Assembly (NCBI GenBank): GCA_004557125.1
Contig: SFET01000050.1
Coordinates: forward strand, 1-22,757
Length of the DNA stretch: 22,757 bases
Source of the DNA: Clostridiales bacterium
GTDB taxonomy: Bacteria; Bacillota; Clostridia; Christensenellales; Aristaeellaceae
Direction of reading: 5' to 3'
A program made the position numbers and the translations under genes. The notes beneath the pieces were generated by a model. That model was given only the letters and a program-made list of their open reading frames with translations. It ran no database searches and was not told the DNA's origin. Every line of letters starts with the position of its first letter. Position 1 is the first letter of the stretch. Shown in pieces: positions 1 to 7,685 of this stretch.

Positions 1-1484
1 CCCAGCTCGGTGCGGGTGGTGGACAGGCTGACGGAGGTCGGCGCCTTCTTCACCGTGACCTTCAGCGTGGCGGTCTTGCCGTTGTAGGTCTTGACGGTGA
101 TCGTCGCCGAGCCTGCGCGCTTGCCCTGAATCACCCCGTCCGCAGACACGGCGACATAGCGGGTGTTGGAGCTGGAGAACTTCAGCCCAGGATCAATGCC
201 GGCCGGAGCGCACTCCACGACGGGCGCAAAGGTTTCGCCCACGCCCAAAGTGAGGGATGCATCGACAAAGCGGACGCTGTTGATGGCGTCAGAGTATGTA
301 TAGGAGATGCCTGCCGCCTTGCAATGGGCTTCCGCGGCGCTTCCATAGGAAACCACCGCCGCCAGCTGCGTGCAGCCAGCGAAGGCGTCGCCGGCGATGG
401 TTTGCACGCCCACGGGGATCGTCAGCTGCTGCAGTGCAGTACAGCCGGCGAGCGCGCCCGATTCGATTGCGGTCAGCGTCGAGGGCAGCTTCAGCTCCTC
501 CAGCGCGGTACAGCCGGAGAACATGCAGCGTCCGAGCACGGAAACGCCTTCCGGCAGCCTTGCGGATTTGAGACTGGTACAGCCAAGGAAGATGTGCTGT
601 TCGTCGCTTCTGAGGATGCCGCCCAACTGGCGGATGCTCTCGGGAATTTCGATCCCTTCCAGCTTTGCACAGTTCTGGAAGGCATATTCGCCGATGGTCT
701 CCAGCTGTCGGGGCAGTGCAACGGCCTTCAGCGCGGCGCAGTCCTTGAAGGCGCGGGGGCCGATGCTGCGCAGGGTCTCGGGGAGCACAATGCGCGCAAG
801 ACCGGCGCAGCCCTCAAAGGCATTCGGTTCAATTTCCGTTACACCGCTGGGCAGGGTCACGGAAGTCAGCGTGACGCAATTCCGGAACGCAGCCTCGCCA
901 ATGACGCTTACGCCATCCGGCACGGTGACATCGCCGCCCGCACCGGTATAGGCCACCAGTCTGCCGCCTTCGACGAAGAATTCTTCGGCCGTCGTGCGGA
1001 TGCCCTGCAGCACCTGCAGCGCCGCTTCCAGTTCCTCGGCAGACATGGCGCGCAGAGCATCCGTGGAGACGCCCAGCTGCAGCGCCAGCTCCTCCAGGCT
1101 GATGCCCAGATCGCTTGCGACGCGCTCTGCGGGAACAACGGAATCCTCCGCCACGTCGCCTGCCTCGCCAGTACCGGCGTCGGGCTGCTGTGCGGGATCG
1201 TCGCCGGAGCCGGTATCGGGCTGCTGCGCGGGATCGTCGCCGGAGCCAACGTCGGGCTGCTGTGCAGGGCCGTCACCGGAGCCTGTTGCAGCATCCGGTT
1301 CGGATCCCTCGGGTGCGGGCGCCGATGAAGGCGTCTCACTCTCCACGGACGCCTCGCTTGCAGGGACGGCCTCTGCGATTGTTGCGGGCATTTCACCGGT
1401 TTCCGTTGCAATCGCGGGAGCGGCAGTGAAGAGGAGGGCGGTGCAGAGCAGCGCCGACAACAGGCGCAGCCATGTATGTTTCAT
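1..1484 (-). CDS. Secreted BspA-like leucine-rich-repeat protein with Ig-like (Big_2) domain, partial (3' end off window)
   Basis: An uninterrupted reading frame runs from the ATG at 1484 to the left edge (about 494 codons), so the C-terminus is missing. The start is supported by GGAGG 8 nt upstream. Residues 1-26 form a typical Sec signal peptide (Lys/His/Arg start, Leu/Ala-rich core, Ala-x-Ala before Thr-Glu). Residues about 27-115 are a low-complexity acidic Pro/Gly/Ser linker with three near-identical 12-residue units containing QQPD. Residues about 170-375 hold repeated LRR_5/BspA units of the type 'IGEAAFRNC..L..V.LP..V..I...AF.GC'. From about residue 400 an Ig-like fold starts, with the Big_2 hallmarks SSNTRYVAVS and TYNGKTA. 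Proteins of this kind sit on the surface or are released and are thought to bind host or polymer ligands; no enzyme motif is visible. The ligand is unknown. Confident on architecture, not on role. Confidence 0.88.
   Translation of the reverse strand, partial: MKHTWLRLLSALLCTALLFTAAPAIATETGEMPATIAEAVPASEASVESETPSSAPAPEGSEPDAATGSGDGPAQQPDVGSGDDPAQQPDTGSGDDPAQQPDAGTGEAGDVAEDSVVPAERVASDLGISLEELALQLGVSTDALRAMSAEELEAALQVLQGIRTTAEEFFVEGGRLVAYTGAGGDVTVPDGVSVIGEAAFRNCVTLTSVTLPSGVTEIEPNAFEGCAGLARIVLPETLRSIGPRAFKDCAALKAVALPRQLETIGEYAFQNCAKLEGIEIPESIRQLGGILRSDEQHIFLGCTSLKSARLPEGVSVLGRCMFSGCTALEELKLPSTLTAIESGALAGCTALQQLTIPVGVQTIAGDAFAGCTQLAAVVSYGSAAEAHCKAAGISYTYSDAINSVRFVDASLTLGVGETFAPVVECAPAGIDPGLKFSSSNTRYVAVSADGVIQGKRAGSATITVKTYNGKTATLKVTVKKAPTSVSLSTTRTEL
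1180..1287. repeat. Three tandem 36-bp units inside the surface-protein linker
   Basis: The word TCGGGCTGCTG recurs at 1180, 1216 and 1252, exactly 36 bp apart, and most of each unit is conserved (GGATCGTCGCCGGAGCC in the first two, diverged in the third). In the encoded protein this gives three copies of a 12-residue unit with QQPD and GSGDD between the signal peptide and the LRR region. It is in frame and likely a flexible wall-spanning spacer that can change copy number by slippage. Confidence 0.8.
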
Positions 1485-1528
1485 ATTTGTAACCTCCGAT
1501 GGAAAAAATCATCCAATCTACCATCCCA

Positions 1529-1557
1529 ATTATAACATTACTGGTGAAAAGAAACAA
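1529..1557 (-). promoter_or_regulatory. Sigma-A type promoter for the LRR/Ig surface protein
   Basis: On the minus strand TATAAT (1534-1529) is preceded by TG one base upstream (extended -10) and, 17 bp further upstream, by TTGTTT (1557-1552), which matches only the TTG of the -35 consensus. The start codon lies about 45 nt downstream with a GGAGG. Good -10, weak -35. Confidence 0.6.
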
Positions 1558-1625
1558 GCGCGACCGGGCGGCGCCGCCGAAATGCACATTGGAAAACAGG
1601 TTGATTTCGTGTAAAATTGCAAGAA

Positions 1626-1669
1626 TTGCATGCGGGATATATGCAAACTTCGGAGAAATGCGTTATAAT
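1626..1669 (+). promoter_or_regulatory. araD promoter with an inverted repeat over the -35 position
   Basis: A perfect TATAAT lies at 1664-1669, 34 nt before the araD start codon. No good -35 is seen at the right distance (ATGCAA at 1641-1646, 17 bp away). That position is instead the right arm of an inverted repeat, TTGCAT (1626-1631), 9 nt, ATGCAA (1641-1646). This could be an operator for a dimeric regulator; it is not the known AraR consensus. The promoter is fairly safe, the operator is inference. Confidence 0.45.
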
Positions 1670-1703
1670 AGGTATACACATCACATGGAAAGGAAGAAAA
1701 GCC

Positions 1704-2399
1704 ATGCTTGAACAACTGAAGAAGGACGTTTATGAGGCGAATATGGAGCTGCCGCGCCGCGGACTGATCACCTACACCTGGGGCAACGTCAGCGGACGCG
1801 ATGCGGAGACCGGCTACTTTGTCATCAAGCCCAGCGGCGTGGATTACGATAAACTGACTCCCGACGACATGGTGGTCGTGGACCTTACTGGCAAGGTCAT
1901 CGAGGGCAAGTACCGTCCCTCCTCCGATACCCCCACCCACATCGAGCTGTACAAGAAGTATCCGGAGATCGGCGGCATCGTGCACACCCACTCCCCGGAG
2001 GCCACCTCCTGGGCCCAGGCCGGCCGCAGCATTCCGCTGTACGGCACCACCCACGCCGACTACTTCTACGGCCCGATCCCCTGCGCCCGCAGCCTCACCA
2101 AGGAGGAGATCGAGGGCGAGTATGAGAAGAACACCGGCCTGGTGATCATCGAGACCTTCGAGGAGAACGGCATCAACCCGGTCTACACCCCCGGCGTGCT
2201 GTGCTGCAACCACGGCCCCTTCACTTGGGGCAAGGACGCCGCCGAGGCGGTGCACAACGCGGTCGTGCTGGAGGAGGTCGCCAAGATGGCCACCAAGACC
2301 GAGATGATCAACCCCCGCGTCACCCCCGCACCCGACACCATCCGCGACAAGCACTTCTTCCGCAAGCACGGCGCAAACGCCTACTACGGCCAGAAGTAA
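1704..2399 (+). CDS. araD: L-ribulose-5-phosphate 4-epimerase (class II aldolase/AraD family)
   Basis: The 231-residue protein matches the usual length of AraD (about 230). This cytosolic enzyme interconverts L-ribulose-5-phosphate and D-xylulose-5-phosphate, feeding arabinose into the pentose phosphate pathway. Visible family signatures are GNVSGRD (27-33), KPSGV (42-46), the zinc ligands in the HTHS stretch (His94, His96) and His170 in CCNHGPF, Asp119 in THADYFYG, and Tyr228 near the C-terminus. The start at 1704 is chosen because AGGAAG lies 7 nt upstream and the homologous N-terminus begins there. It stands alone: no araA, araB or sugar transporter is in the window. UlaF/SgbE-type paralogues acting on the same phosphate substrate from other sugars cannot be excluded. 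The family is certain and the exact pathway is likely. Confidence 0.9.
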   Translation: MLEQLKKDVYEANMELPRRGLITYTWGNVSGRDAETGYFVIKPSGVDYDKLTPDDMVVVDLTGKVIEGKYRPSSDTPTHIELYKKYPEIGGIVHTHSPEATSWAQAGRSIPLYGTTHADYFYGPIPCARSLTKEEIEGEYEKNTGLVIIETFEENGINPVYTPGVLCCNHGPFTWGKDAAEAVHNAVVLEEVAKMATKTEMINPRVTPAPDTIRDKHFFRKHGANAYYGQK

Positions 2400-2428
2400 G
2401 TCTACACATTTGTAGTCTACATATGAAG

Positions 2429-2561
2429 AAGGAGCTGTCTCAAAACTTTTTGCCGTTTTGAGACAGCTCCACGATTACAATGCGGCGGGGTGAAGGCACC
2501 CCGCCCTACGGTTATGCGGGGACTGAATCAAAGCGCTCTCTCCGTTTTGAGACAGCTCCTT
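2429..2561. mobile_element. MITE-like element: 18-bp terminal inverted repeats with an internal third copy
   Basis: The left end AAGGAGCTGTCTCAAAAC (2429-2446) is perfectly inverted at the right end, GTTTTGAGACAGCTCCTT (2544-2561). A third copy of the core GTTTTGAGACAGCTCC lies at 2455-2470 and pairs with the left end to make a 16-bp hairpin with an 8-nt loop. Copies two and three also share two more bases (CC) on their left. Between them is another hairpin, GGCGGGGTG (2484-2492) with CACCCCGCC (2497-2505). The element is 133 bp, too short to code for a transposase, and sits between the convergent araD and aroQ genes, whose transcripts it may help to end. Read on the minus strand the first hairpin is followed by TTCTTCAT, a weak U tract. 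No clear target-site duplication was found. Confidence 0.55.
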
Positions 2562-2564
2562 GCT

Positions 2565-3008
2565 TTACTTGTCCATATTCTCAATATACGATTTCAAAAA
2601 GAGGATCGCCTGGCGGTAGCCATCCAGGCCCTGGCCCATGATGGTCCTGACGCAGGCAAGGCGTGCGTAGGAGATCTGGCGGAAGTCCTCCCGCGAGGAC
2701 ACGTCGGAGATGTGCACCTCCACCGCGGGGATGCGCACGGCCTTGAGCGCGTCCAGAATCGCCACACTGGTGTGGGTGTAGGCGGCGGGGTTGATCACGA
2801 TGCCGTCCGCGTCGCCCATGGCCGCCTGAATGCGATCGACGATTGCGCCCTCGTGGTTGGACTGGAACACGTCCACTTCGATGCCCTCGGCGGCGCAGCT
2901 GTCCTCGATCAGCTTCACCAGCGCTGCGTAGCTCTGGTCGCCGTAGATGCCCGGTTCGCGCACGCCCAGCAGGTTCAGGTTCGGCCCGTTAACGACCAAC
3001 AGTTTCAT
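2565..3008 (-). CDS. aroQ: 3-dehydroquinate dehydratase, type II
   Basis: This is a 147-residue protein, normal for the type II dodecameric enzyme that dehydrates 3-dehydroquinate to 3-dehydroshikimate. Signatures in order: GPNLNLLG near residue 8, the REPGIYG loop with the catalytic Tyr, QSNHEG, INPAAYTHTS, and EVHIS with the catalytic His, followed by SSREDFRQISY. The start at 3008 has GGAGG 6 nt upstream and gives the canonical MKLLVVNGPN N-terminus. It is the last gene of the aromatic operon and overlaps the end of the aroE-aroK fusion by 20 nt, implying coupled translation. The MITE-like hairpins lie immediately downstream and may serve as its terminator. Confidence 0.95.
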   Translation of the reverse strand: MKLLVVNGPNLNLLGVREPGIYGDQSYAALVKLIEDSCAAEGIEVDVFQSNHEGAIVDRIQAAMGDADGIVINPAAYTHTSVAILDALKAVRIPAVEVHISDVSSREDFRQISYARLACVRTIMGQGLDGYRQAILFLKSYIENMDK

Positions 3009-4221
3009 GGTACACCTCCAGTATCCGCGCGGCGGCAGTCTCCGGCGCGCCGTTGTTGTCGATCTCCGCGTCCGCAAAGCTGCGGTACAGCGGCAGGCGC
3101 TTTTCATACAGGGCTTCCAACGGATTGGCCTGGGACAGCGGTCGGCCGTCGGTGGGCAGCTTGTCGAGATCGCGCTGAATAAAGAAGATTCTGCCGTTCT
3201 GCTTCAGCAGGTTCAGATTCTCCGGTCGGGTGACGCAGCCGCCGCCGGTGGCGATCACCAGAGAGGACTGCTTGCCCAGCTCCGCGATGCATGCCGTCTC
3301 CAGCGCGCGGAACTCCGCCTCGGAGTGGGTGGAGAAGTACTCCGGGATGGACATGCCCGCGCGCTCCACGATGCGGTCGTCGGAGTCGGCGAAGCGCCGT
3401 CCGGTCTGCTCCGCGATCATCTGGCCGAGGGTGGTCTTGCCGCTGCCCGGCATGCCGATCAGGATGATGTTCTCGGTCTCGCCCTGAAGGCTGCGGCGGA
3501 TATCCTCGCTGCATGCGGGGTCAATCTGCGTTTCGGTGAAGCGCTCCGCAGCCGCGCGGGCCTGCTCCACCAGCATGGTCAGTCCCCCCAGTGCGGGAAT
3601 GCCCCGCGCCATCGCGTCCAGAATCAGCGCGGTGCGGGCGGGGTTGTAGATCAGATCCAGCACGCCCTCCAGACGGGGGAAGTGTTCCAGCGAGAGAGCA
3701 GCCGTGCCGTTGCCCGGATACATGCCCACCGGCGTGGTGTTCACCAGGATGCGCGCATCTTTGAGGCGGTCGAGGTTCTCATAGTTGTCCTCGCCGCTGC
3801 GGGAGATCACCACCACATCTGCGCCCAGCTTTTCAAGAACGTGACATACCGTCAGCGACGCGCCGCCGCTGCCCAGCACCAGCGCCTTCTTGCCCTTGGG
3901 ATCGATGCGCAGGCGCCTAAGCATGGCCGTGAAGCCCGCCGCGTCGGTGTTGTCGCCGAAGAGCGTGCCGTCCGCTCGTCGCACGATGGTGTTCACGCTG
4001 CCGATGGCGCGCGCCGCGTCGCTCAGCTCCGCGCAGTAGGGGATTACGTCCTTCTTGTAGGGGATGGTCACGTTCATCGCGTCGAAGCGGTCGCTGCGCA
4101 TGAAGGCGTCCAGCGTGTCGGGCTCCACCTCGAACAAATCGTAGCTGTAAGAACCCAGCCGGGCGTGAATCTGCGGCGAGAAGCTGTGGCCCAGCTTGCG
4201 GCCAAGAAGTCCTGCGCGCAT
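2989..4221 (-). CDS. aroE/aroK: Bifunctional shikimate dehydrogenase / shikimate kinase (AroE-AroK fusion)
   Basis: One 410-residue frame carries two enzymes. Residues 1 to about 245 are AroE (3-dehydroshikimate to shikimate, NADPH): HSFSP with the shikimate-binding serines 13 and 15, PYKK with catalytic Lys56, NTDA with Asp93, the nucleotide loop GSGGAS (117-122), NTTPVGMYP (161-169) and a C-terminal LGGLTMLVEQA (211-221). Residues about 250-410 are AroK (shikimate to shikimate-3-phosphate, ATP): Walker A GMPGSGKT (256-263), the FADSD stretch (277-281), Arg305 in EAEFRALE, GGG at 326-328 and the lid region DGRPL (358-362). The frame is continuous, so this is a true fusion rather than two adjacent genes. 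The start codon at 4221 directly abuts the pheA stop codon with no spacer. Both active sites look intact. Confidence 0.94.
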   Translation of the reverse strand: MRAGLLGRKLGHSFSPQIHARLGSYSYDLFEVEPDTLDAFMRSDRFDAMNVTIPYKKDVIPYCAELSDAARAIGSVNTIVRRADGTLFGDNTDAAGFTAMLRRLRIDPKGKKALVLGSGGASLTVCHVLEKLGADVVVISRSGEDNYENLDRLKDARILVNTTPVGMYPGNGTAALSLEHFPRLEGVLDLIYNPARTALILDAMARGIPALGGLTMLVEQARAAAERFTETQIDPACSEDIRRSLQGETENIILIGMPGSGKTTLGQMIAEQTGRRFADSDDRIVERAGMSIPEYFSTHSEAEFRALETACIAELGKQSSLVIATGGGCVTRPENLNLLKQNGRIFFIQRDLDKLPTDGRPLSQANPLEALYEKRLPLYRSFADAEIDNNGAPETAAARILEVYHETVGR

Positions 4222-5367
4222 TCAGATCACCTCGCTGTAGCTGCCCAGGTAGCGGAATTCCTCGCTGATGGAGTCCAGATCATCGATCATGCGGCCGAAT
4301 TCGCTGGAGTAGACGCTGGTCTCAAGATCGAAGTAGAACATGAACTGGAAGTCGCGCTCGGGAAGCGGGCGGCTCTCCAGCTTGGTGATGTTGATGCCCA
4401 GGGAGTAGAAGCGGCTCAGTGCGCGGCACAGCGAGCCGGGGCGGTGGGGCAGGGTCATCATCACGGTGGTGCGGTTCGCGCCAGGGTAAATCTCCAGCTT
4501 CTTGGAGATGCAGATGAAGCGGGTGTAGTTGTTGCCCCGATCCTGAATGTCGCTCTCCAGGCACTTCAGGCCGTAGAGGGAAGCGCAGTCGTAGGAGGCG
4601 ATGGCGGCGATGTCCCTTCTTTCGGACTTGGCCACGGCCTCGGCAGCCATGGCGGTGTTTTCGCAGCGGGTGATCTTCACGTCCGGGCCGAACTGCTCCA
4701 GATAGCCCGCGCACTGGTCCAGCGCCTGCTGGTGGGAGAAGATCTCGCGGATGTCCTCCTTCTTCACGCCCGGGGCCGCCAGCAGGTTGTGGTCGATCTT
4801 CAGGCGGCAGGAGCGCACCACGTAGAACTTGTGGCGCAGCATCAGGTCGTAGACCTTCTTCACGGAGCCTGCGCTGCTGTTTTCGATGGGCAGGATGCCG
4901 TACTGGCAGAAGCCGCTCTCGATGGCGGAGAATACGCTGTCAAAGCTCTTGAAGTACATGATCTTCGGGCTCTTGAACATGCGCGTGCCGGCGATCTGGG
5001 AGTAGGCGCCCTCGGTGCCCTGGCAGGCGATGATGGGCGAGGTGGGGAAGAGGCGGGGCGTCTCCTCGATGGCGCGCTCCACCTGTTCGCGCAGGCTGCT
5101 CTTCTGGCGGATCAGGTCGCTCTGATGGCTGCGGCTCAGCTCAAAGATCATGGAGTAGAGCATCTGGGTGTAGGTCTGCATATCCTCGCGGCTGCTTGCG
5201 GCGATGTCCGCCAGTTTGTCGCGCTCCCGGGCAGCGTCCAGCACCGGCATGTGGTTCTCCCGCTTCCATGCGCCGATCTCGGCGGCGACGTCCATGCGGG
5301 CCTCGAACAGTTTGGTCAGCTGCGCGTCGATCTCATCAATTTTGCTGCGAAGTTCCTGAAGCTCCAT
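4222..5367 (-). CDS. pheA: Bifunctional chorismate mutase / prephenate dehydratase with ACT domain (P-protein)
   Basis: This 381-residue protein has three parts. Residues 1 to about 90 are an AroQ-class chorismate mutase helix bundle (LRSKIDEID, then the basic AWKRENH stretch). Residues about 111-290 are prephenate dehydratase (GTEGAYS 117-123, LPIENSSAGSV about 159-169, and the catalytic TRF at 282-284). Residues about 298-375 are an ACT domain with the phenylalanine-binding KLESRP motif (329-334). The first part of that site reads HRPGSL, where many family members have PGAL. It converts chorismate through prephenate to phenylpyruvate in the cytosol and is expected to be feedback-inhibited by Phe. 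The start ATG at 5367 lies one base after the aroC stop codon. Length and domain order are those of typical P-proteins. Confidence 0.95.
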   Translation of the reverse strand: MELQELRSKIDEIDAQLTKLFEARMDVAAEIGAWKRENHMPVLDAARERDKLADIAASSREDMQTYTQMLYSMIFELSRSHQSDLIRQKSSLREQVERAIEETPRLFPTSPIIACQGTEGAYSQIAGTRMFKSPKIMYFKSFDSVFSAIESGFCQYGILPIENSSAGSVKKVYDLMLRHKFYVVRSCRLKIDHNLLAAPGVKKEDIREIFSHQQALDQCAGYLEQFGPDVKITRCENTAMAAEAVAKSERRDIAAIASYDCASLYGLKCLESDIQDRGNNYTRFICISKKLEIYPGANRTTVMMTLPHRPGSLCRALSRFYSLGINITKLESRPLPERDFQFMFYFDLETSVYSSEFGRMIDDLDSISEEFRYLGSYSEVI

Positions 5368-5368
5368 A

Positions 5369-6460
5369 TCAATTCACCTTATCCTTTTCAAGAAGTGCGT
5401 CGGTAATGGCGATGGCCAGCGCGGCCTCCATGCAGGGCACCGCGCGGGGTACGATGCAGGGGTCGTGGCGACCGCGGACGGCGAGCTTTGCATCTTCCAT
5501 CCGGGAGAGCGACACGCTGTCCTGCTCCTTTGCGATGGAGGGCGTGGGCTTGACGGCCGCGCGGAAGATCAGCGGCATTCCGCTGGTGATGCCGCCCAGG
5601 ATGCCGCCCGCGTGGTTCGTGCGGGTGCGCACGGTGTTTCCGTCCATGTAGAAGGGGTCGTTGTTTTCACTGCCCCGCATGCCTGCAACGTCGAAGCCTG
5701 CGCCGAATTCGACGCCCTTGACCGCAGGGATGGCGAAGGCGATGCGGGCGATGCGGTTCTCCATGCCGTCGAACATGGGATCGCCCAGGCCCGCAGGCAG
5801 TCCGATGGCGGCGCATTCGATCACGCCGCCCACGGAGTCGAGCTCCTCCCGGGCGCGGGCAATCTCCGCCTGCATCCGCGCGCCGCAGGACTCGTCCAGA
5901 ACGGGGAAGTCCCGCTTCGCGGCAGCGTGCAGTTCCTCCGGGGTCAGGTTTACAGGATCATAGCCCGGTTCGCAGACTGAACCGATGCGCAGGATGTGCG
6001 CGCCGATCTCGATGCCCCGCCGCGCGAGGATCTGCATGCAGATGCCCCCGGCGATGCACAGCGGCGCGGTGAGCCGTCCGGAGAAGTGTCCGCCGCCGGA
6101 CACGTCCTGGTAGCCACCGTACTTTACCTGCGCGGTGTAGTCGGCATGGCCCGGACGGGGCACGTCCCGCAGGTTGTCGTAGTCGCCGGAGCGGGTGTTG
6201 GTGTTGGCGATCAGCGCGGCAAGGGGTGCGCCGCAGGTAGTATCGTTCACCAGTCCGCCCAGGAACTGGGGCAGGTCGGCCTCCTTGCGGGGCGTGGACC
6301 AGGCCTTGCCGCCGGGCGCGCGCCGGGACAGGAAGGCCTGAAGCGCGTCCATGTCGATCCTCTCCCCGGCGGGCAGGCCGTCGATCACCACGCCGATGCC
6401 GCCGGAGTGGGACTGGCCGAAGATCGAGATTTTCAGATTTCCGCAGTATGTGCTGCCCAT
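5369..6460 (-). CDS. aroC: Chorismate synthase
   Basis: This 363-residue protein matches chorismate synthase (usual 350-390), which makes chorismate from EPSP using reduced flavin. Signatures are GQSHSGGIGVVIDGLPAG near residue 15, the arginine-rich loop ending in TPRKEAD, the NTRSGDY segment, RPGHAD, GGGHFSGR and, near the C-terminus, GRHDPC. The start at 6460 is preceded by GGAGGG with 5 nt spacing and gives the canonical MGSTYCGNLKISIFGQSH. It follows the aroA stop codon by one base. No motif for an intrinsic flavin reductase is visible, so it is presumably monofunctional. Confidence 0.95.
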   Translation of the reverse strand: MGSTYCGNLKISIFGQSHSGGIGVVIDGLPAGERIDMDALQAFLSRRAPGGKAWSTPRKEADLPQFLGGLVNDTTCGAPLAALIANTNTRSGDYDNLRDVPRPGHADYTAQVKYGGYQDVSGGGHFSGRLTAPLCIAGGICMQILARRGIEIGAHILRIGSVCEPGYDPVNLTPEELHAAAKRDFPVLDESCGARMQAEIARAREELDSVGGVIECAAIGLPAGLGDPMFDGMENRIARIAFAIPAVKGVEFGAGFDVAGMRGSENNDPFYMDGNTVRTRTNHAGGILGGITSGMPLIFRAAVKPTPSIAKEQDSVSLSRMEDAKLAVRGRHDPCIVPRAVPCMEAALAIAITDALLEKDKVN

Positions 6461-6461
6461 A

Positions 6462-7685
6462 TCAGCCCTCCGTGAGTTCCACCCGACCGCCCAGGGACTT
6501 GAAGTCCCGCCAGAAGCCGGGGTAGGATTTGTTGACCGCCTCCGCACCGCGAATCACAACTTCCTGCGTGCAGCCCGCCGAGGCGACGGCGGCCATCATC
6601 GCGATGCGGTGGTCGCCCGCCGCGTCCACCGTTCCGCCGGTGGGCTTGCATTTGCGCACGATCAGCCCGTCAGGGGTCTCGGAAACGTCGCCGCCCAGCG
6701 CGTTCAGCGCCTGACGGACGGTGGCGATGCGGTCGGATTCCTTGATGCGCAGCCGTTCGGCGTGGGTCACGCGCAGTGCACGTCCCGCCGCACAGGCGCA
6801 GGCCGCGATGGTGGGCACCAGATCGGGGATGTCCCCCGCGTCCAGCACGCACTCCCCTTCGGAGGAACGAAGCTCGGCGAGGGCGGAGACGATCCTACGA
6901 TCGCCCTGCGCGGAGTCGGGATCGAGTCCGGTGACCTCCACCTTGCAGCCCGGAAGTTCGCTTGCGCACAGCCAGAAGGCCGCGTTCGACCAGTCGCCGC
7001 CGATCTCCATCCGTCCGGGGGAGATGTAGCGGCCCAGGCCCGGAATGCGGTAGCCGCTGTCCGTGGGAAGCGGATTTGCGCCGAAGGAGGCCATGCAGCG
7101 GCGGGTGATGCCGATGTAGCTGGCGGACTCAAGCCTTCCGGTGATGGCGAGCGTGCTCTCGGCTTCCAGCAGCGTCAGCGCCAGCAGCATGCCGGTGATG
7201 TACTGGGAGGATACGTCGCCGGGAAGTTCGTATGCGCCGGGGGTGAGCCTTCCCGAGATGCGCAGCACGTCCCGTTCGGGCCGGGTCAGCACGCAGCCGC
7301 CGCGCGTCAATTCACGATCCAGCGGCGCGATGGGGCGCTCCGGCAGCCGCCCGTGCATGCGGAAGTCCACCTCGATGCCCAGTGCACCCGCCACGGGAAG
7401 CAGGAAGCGCAGCGTGCTGCCGCTCTCGCCGCAGTCGGCCTCGCAGCGGGCGGGGGGATCGGCGATGGGCGTGACGCGCAGCTCTCCGTCCGACAGTGCG
7501 ATGTCCGCGCCCATGGCGTTCAGGCAGCGGATGGTCGCGTCGATGTCCTGGGAGGAGGATGCGAGGGGAAGCGTGGTGGGCGCATCCGCGAGGGCCGCGC
7601 AGATCAGCAGCCGGTGCGCCTCGGACTTCGAGGGGATGGCGGCGATGTTGCCCCGGAGCGGCCCGGGGGTGATGCGGGCGATCAT
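6462..7685 (-). CDS. aroA: 3-phosphoshikimate 1-carboxyvinyltransferase (EPSP synthase)
   Basis: The 407-residue enzyme transfers enolpyruvate from PEP to shikimate-3-phosphate. Key residues visible are the S3P-binding SKSEAHR (Lys20, Ser21, Arg25), ESGSTLRF (87-94), GDVSSQYITG (156-165), the catalytic Asp288 in IPDLVP, LRIKESDR with Lys315/Glu316 (312-319), and DHRIAM (358-363). The length is slightly under the usual 420-430. ATG 7685 is used because it overlaps the aroB stop codon as ATGA, the pattern seen throughout this operon, and because the family N-terminus starts there. It sits between aroB and aroC in the transcript. Confidence 0.95.
   Translation of the reverse strand: MIARITPGPLRGNIAAIPSKSEAHRLLICAALADAPTTLPLASSSQDIDATIRCLNAMGADIALSDGELRVTPIADPPARCEADCGESGSTLRFLLPVAGALGIEVDFRMHGRLPERPIAPLDRELTRGGCVLTRPERDVLRISGRLTPGAYELPGDVSSQYITGMLLALTLLEAESTLAITGRLESASYIGITRRCMASFGANPLPTDSGYRIPGLGRYISPGRMEIGGDWSNAAFWLCASELPGCKVEVTGLDPDSAQGDRRIVSALAELRSSEGECVLDAGDIPDLVPTIAACACAAGRALRVTHAERLRIKESDRIATVRQALNALGGDVSETPDGLIVRKCKPTGGTVDAAGDHRIAMMAAVASAGCTQEVVIRGAEAVNKSYPGFWRDFKSLGGRVELTEG

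Noticed and set aside
1180..1287. CRISPR-like repeats
   Set aside because: The units are contiguous 36-bp coding repeats without spacers, in frame within a surface-protein linker.
908..1411. An Arg/Pro-rich minus-strand frame inside the surface-protein gene
   Set aside because: It overlaps the signal-peptide-containing LRR/Ig frame, which is continuous from 1484 to the window edge with correct start, ribosome site and domain content.
2947..5406. A very long open frame (819 codons) on the plus strand opposite aroEK and pheA
   Set aside because: It is antisense to clear enzymes and has no recognisable domain. In genes with GC-rich third positions the reverse frame often lacks stops, and the residue bias (Ala, Arg, Gly, His, Val, Gln) is typical of such shadows.
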